Source: Anaerolineales bacterium
GTDB taxonomy: Bacteria > Chloroflexota > Anaerolineae > Anaerolineales > E44-bin32
DNA length: 14,461 nucleotides
Assembly: GCA_030606845.1 (NCBI GenBank)
Contig: JAUWFP010000026.1
Span: forward strand, 1-14,461
Direction of reading: 5' to 3'
Made by a program: the position numbers and the translations under genes. Positions 13,041-14,461 of the stretch are shown here, piece by piece. A model generated the notes under the pieces. The model did not search any database. It was not told the origin of the DNA and worked only from the letters and a program-made list of their open reading frames with translations. The number at the start of each line of letters is the position of its first letter. Positions within the stretch are counted from its first letter, which is position 1.

Positions 13041-14461
13041 GCGATGAGAGATCGGCATCTCCCGAGAAACTCTTAAAGTCTGCCCAGACACTTCGCTGGG
13101 AGGTGGGTAGCAACGTGCACGAAGCGCTCACCGAGGCTATATACACCGACGCGGCGAGCATTGCCGATCGGGCGGTGAGCCGCCCCGAAGAGAGTCCGAA
13201 GTTTGATCTCGATCGGACAATCGACAAGATTGTGACTCACCGGTTCTGGGGCTTCCCGGTCATGATCCTGCTCTTCGCTCTCGTCTTCTGGATCACCATC
13301 ACCGGGGCGAACGTCCCCTCTGCATGGCTCGCCTCTCTACTGATTGGCAAAGGACACATCTGGTTGTCGGAGATTGCATTGTCGCTGGGCTTCCCACTGT
13401 GGTTGAAAGGGCTGCTGGTTGATGGGATCTACCTGGCAACTGCCTGGGTTATCAGCGTGATGCTGCCGCCGATGGCAATTTTCTTCCCGCTCTTCACGTT
13501 ATTAGAGGACTTCGGGTACTTGCCGCGAGTTGCCTTCAATCTGGATAGTGCCTTTAAGAAATCTGGCGCTCACGGCAAACAGGCGCTCAGTATGATGATG
13601 GGTTTCGGGTGCAACGCTGCTGGCGTGATCGCCACGCGCATTATCGATAGCCCGCGCGAACGGCTTATCGCCATCATCACCAATAACTTCGCGCTCTGCA
13701 ACGGCCGTTGGCCGACTCAGATTCTTATAGCGACAATCTTCATTGGCACGCTGGTTCCTGCACACCTCGCCGGGCTCATCTCCTCTTTCGCAGTAGTTGG
13801 GATAGCCATTTTGGGGGTCTTGTTGACCTTCATGGTCAACTTGCTGCTCTCGCGCACGATGCTCCGCGGGGAGCCATCCAGTTTCAGTATGGAGCTTCCA
13901 CCCTACCGACCGCCGCGTATCATGCAGACGATTTATACATCGTTCATAGATCGCACAATCTATGTGCTGTGGCGGGCAATCGTGTTTGCGGTGCCGGCGG
14001 GCGCGGCAATCTGGTTGAGCGCGAACATCACCATCGGCGGAGTGTCCATTGCCGAGCATCTCGTTAACTTCCTCGACCCGGTAGGTATCCTCATTGGATT
14101 GAACGGGGTGATTTTGCTGGCCTACATCGTAGCCATCCCGGCGAACGAAATCGTCATTCCAACGGTCTTGATGTTGACCGTTTTAATGACCGGAGCTGCG
14201 GGTTTTGATGCTGGTACAGGGGTTATGTTTGAGCTTGACTCGAATGCGAGCACGTTGGCCTTGCTTCAGGCTGGAGGCTGGACGTTGCTGACGGCGGTTA
14301 ATTTGATGCTGTTCAGCCTGGTACACAACCCCTGCAGCACGACGATTTACACAATCTATAAGGAAACCGGGAGCTTGAAATGGACCACCGTGGCGTCGAT
14401 TATGCCCCTTGCGTTGGGTTTGCTCATGACCTTCTTTGTGGCTCAGATATGGCGGGTTGCG
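13037..14461 (+). CDS. feoB: FeoB-like membrane domain, divergent class (C-terminal part of a split FeoB), runs off window
   Basis: An open frame from GTG at 13037 continues for 475 codons to the window end without a stop. It starts with the last spacer helices (ASIADRAVSRPEE at 40-52, then DKIVTHRFWGFPVM), matching the segment just before the channel in operon 1. The gate motifs differ from classical FeoB: MGFGCNAAGVIATR (Cys192), followed by IIDSPRERLIAI; then FALCNGRWPT (Cys221); and NPCSTTIY (Cys433). This pattern belongs, as I recall, to a variant FeoB group in which NVP and CSARLP are replaced by NAAG and CNGRFP. Membrane segments are seen at about 73-90, 125-155, 184-200, 208-240, 245-272, 308-328, 348-385, 412-431 and 452-470. 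Only the extreme C-terminus should be missing. The metal could be Fe(II) or Mn(II). Confidence 0.9.
   Translation, partial: MSDERSASPEKLLKSAQTLRWEVGSNVHEALTEAIYTDAASIADRAVSRPEESPKFDLDRTIDKIVTHRFWGFPVMILLFALVFWITITGANVPSAWLASLLIGKGHIWLSEIALSLGFPLWLKGLLVDGIYLATAWVISVMLPPMAIFFPLFTLLEDFGYLPRVAFNLDSAFKKSGAHGKQALSMMMGFGCNAAGVIATRIIDSPRERLIAIITNNFALCNGRWPTQILIATIFIGTLVPAHLAGLISSFAVVGIAILGVLLTFMVNLLLSRTMLRGEPSSFSMELPPYRPPRIMQTIYTSFIDRTIYVLWRAIVFAVPAGAAIWLSANITIGGVSIAEHLVNFLDPVGILIGLNGVILLAYIVAIPANEIVIPTVLMLTVLMTGAAGFDAGTGVMFELDSNASTLALLQAGGWTLLTAVNLMLFSLVHNPCSTTIYTIYKETGSLKWTTVASIMPLALGLLMTFFVAQIWRVA

Noticed and set aside
13502..14059. A 185-codon minus-strand frame opposite the second FeoB membrane gene
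   Set aside because: Its translation is Arg/His/Glu-rich without any recognisable domain, while the plus strand encodes clear FeoB gate motifs over the same bases.

Overview
The window looks like a piece of a bacterial chromosome, most likely from a Chloroflexota (Anaerolineae-like) organism. That placement is an inference. It rests on M23 lipoproteins with Thr/Pro-rich linkers, a cefD-like aminotransferase, DtxR regulators carrying FeoA-type SH3 domains, and FeoB transporters encoded as separate G-domain and membrane genes. No rRNA or other taxonomic marker is present.

Left part (1-5334): a minus-strand group with a class V PLP aminotransferase (1247-2383) followed by two small overlapping half-permeases (600-1136 and 118-603). 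Next come two divergently transcribed M23 peptidase lipoproteins: LysM-M23 on the minus strand (2766-3881) and M23 with a C-terminal beta-sandwich on the plus strand (4237-5334). They share a 355-base intergenic region that holds a strong promoter for the minus-strand gene.

Right part (5335-14461): a metal-uptake island, all on the plus strand. Operon 1 is dtxR(Fe-type)-feoA-feoB(G domain)-feoB(membrane domain)-feoC-xth; from feoA onward the genes abut or overlap by 1-4 bases. A DtxR-box-like sequence overlaps the -10 region of its promoter. A ZIP-family metal transporter follows with its own leader. Operon 2 has a near-consensus promoter, a similar operator-like sequence and a leader with mutually exclusive stems. 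It encodes an unusual protein (TM helix, DtxR DNA-binding and metal domains, SH3 domain, FeoA domain), then a second FeoB, again as separate G-domain and membrane proteins. The last gene runs off the window.

The main observation is two adjacent, divergent Feo systems. Both FeoBs are split, but at different points. Their regulators carry different metal-ligand sets: Met/Cys as in iron-sensing DtxR in operon 1, Asp/Glu as in manganese-sensing MntR in operon 2. The gate motifs of the two FeoB channels differ as well. A plausible reading is that the two operons handle different metals or different metal ranges. The regulator of operon 2 appears membrane-tethered and has absorbed FeoA, so metal sensing, transcriptional control and transporter activation may be physically coupled. 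This is an inference from sequence only.
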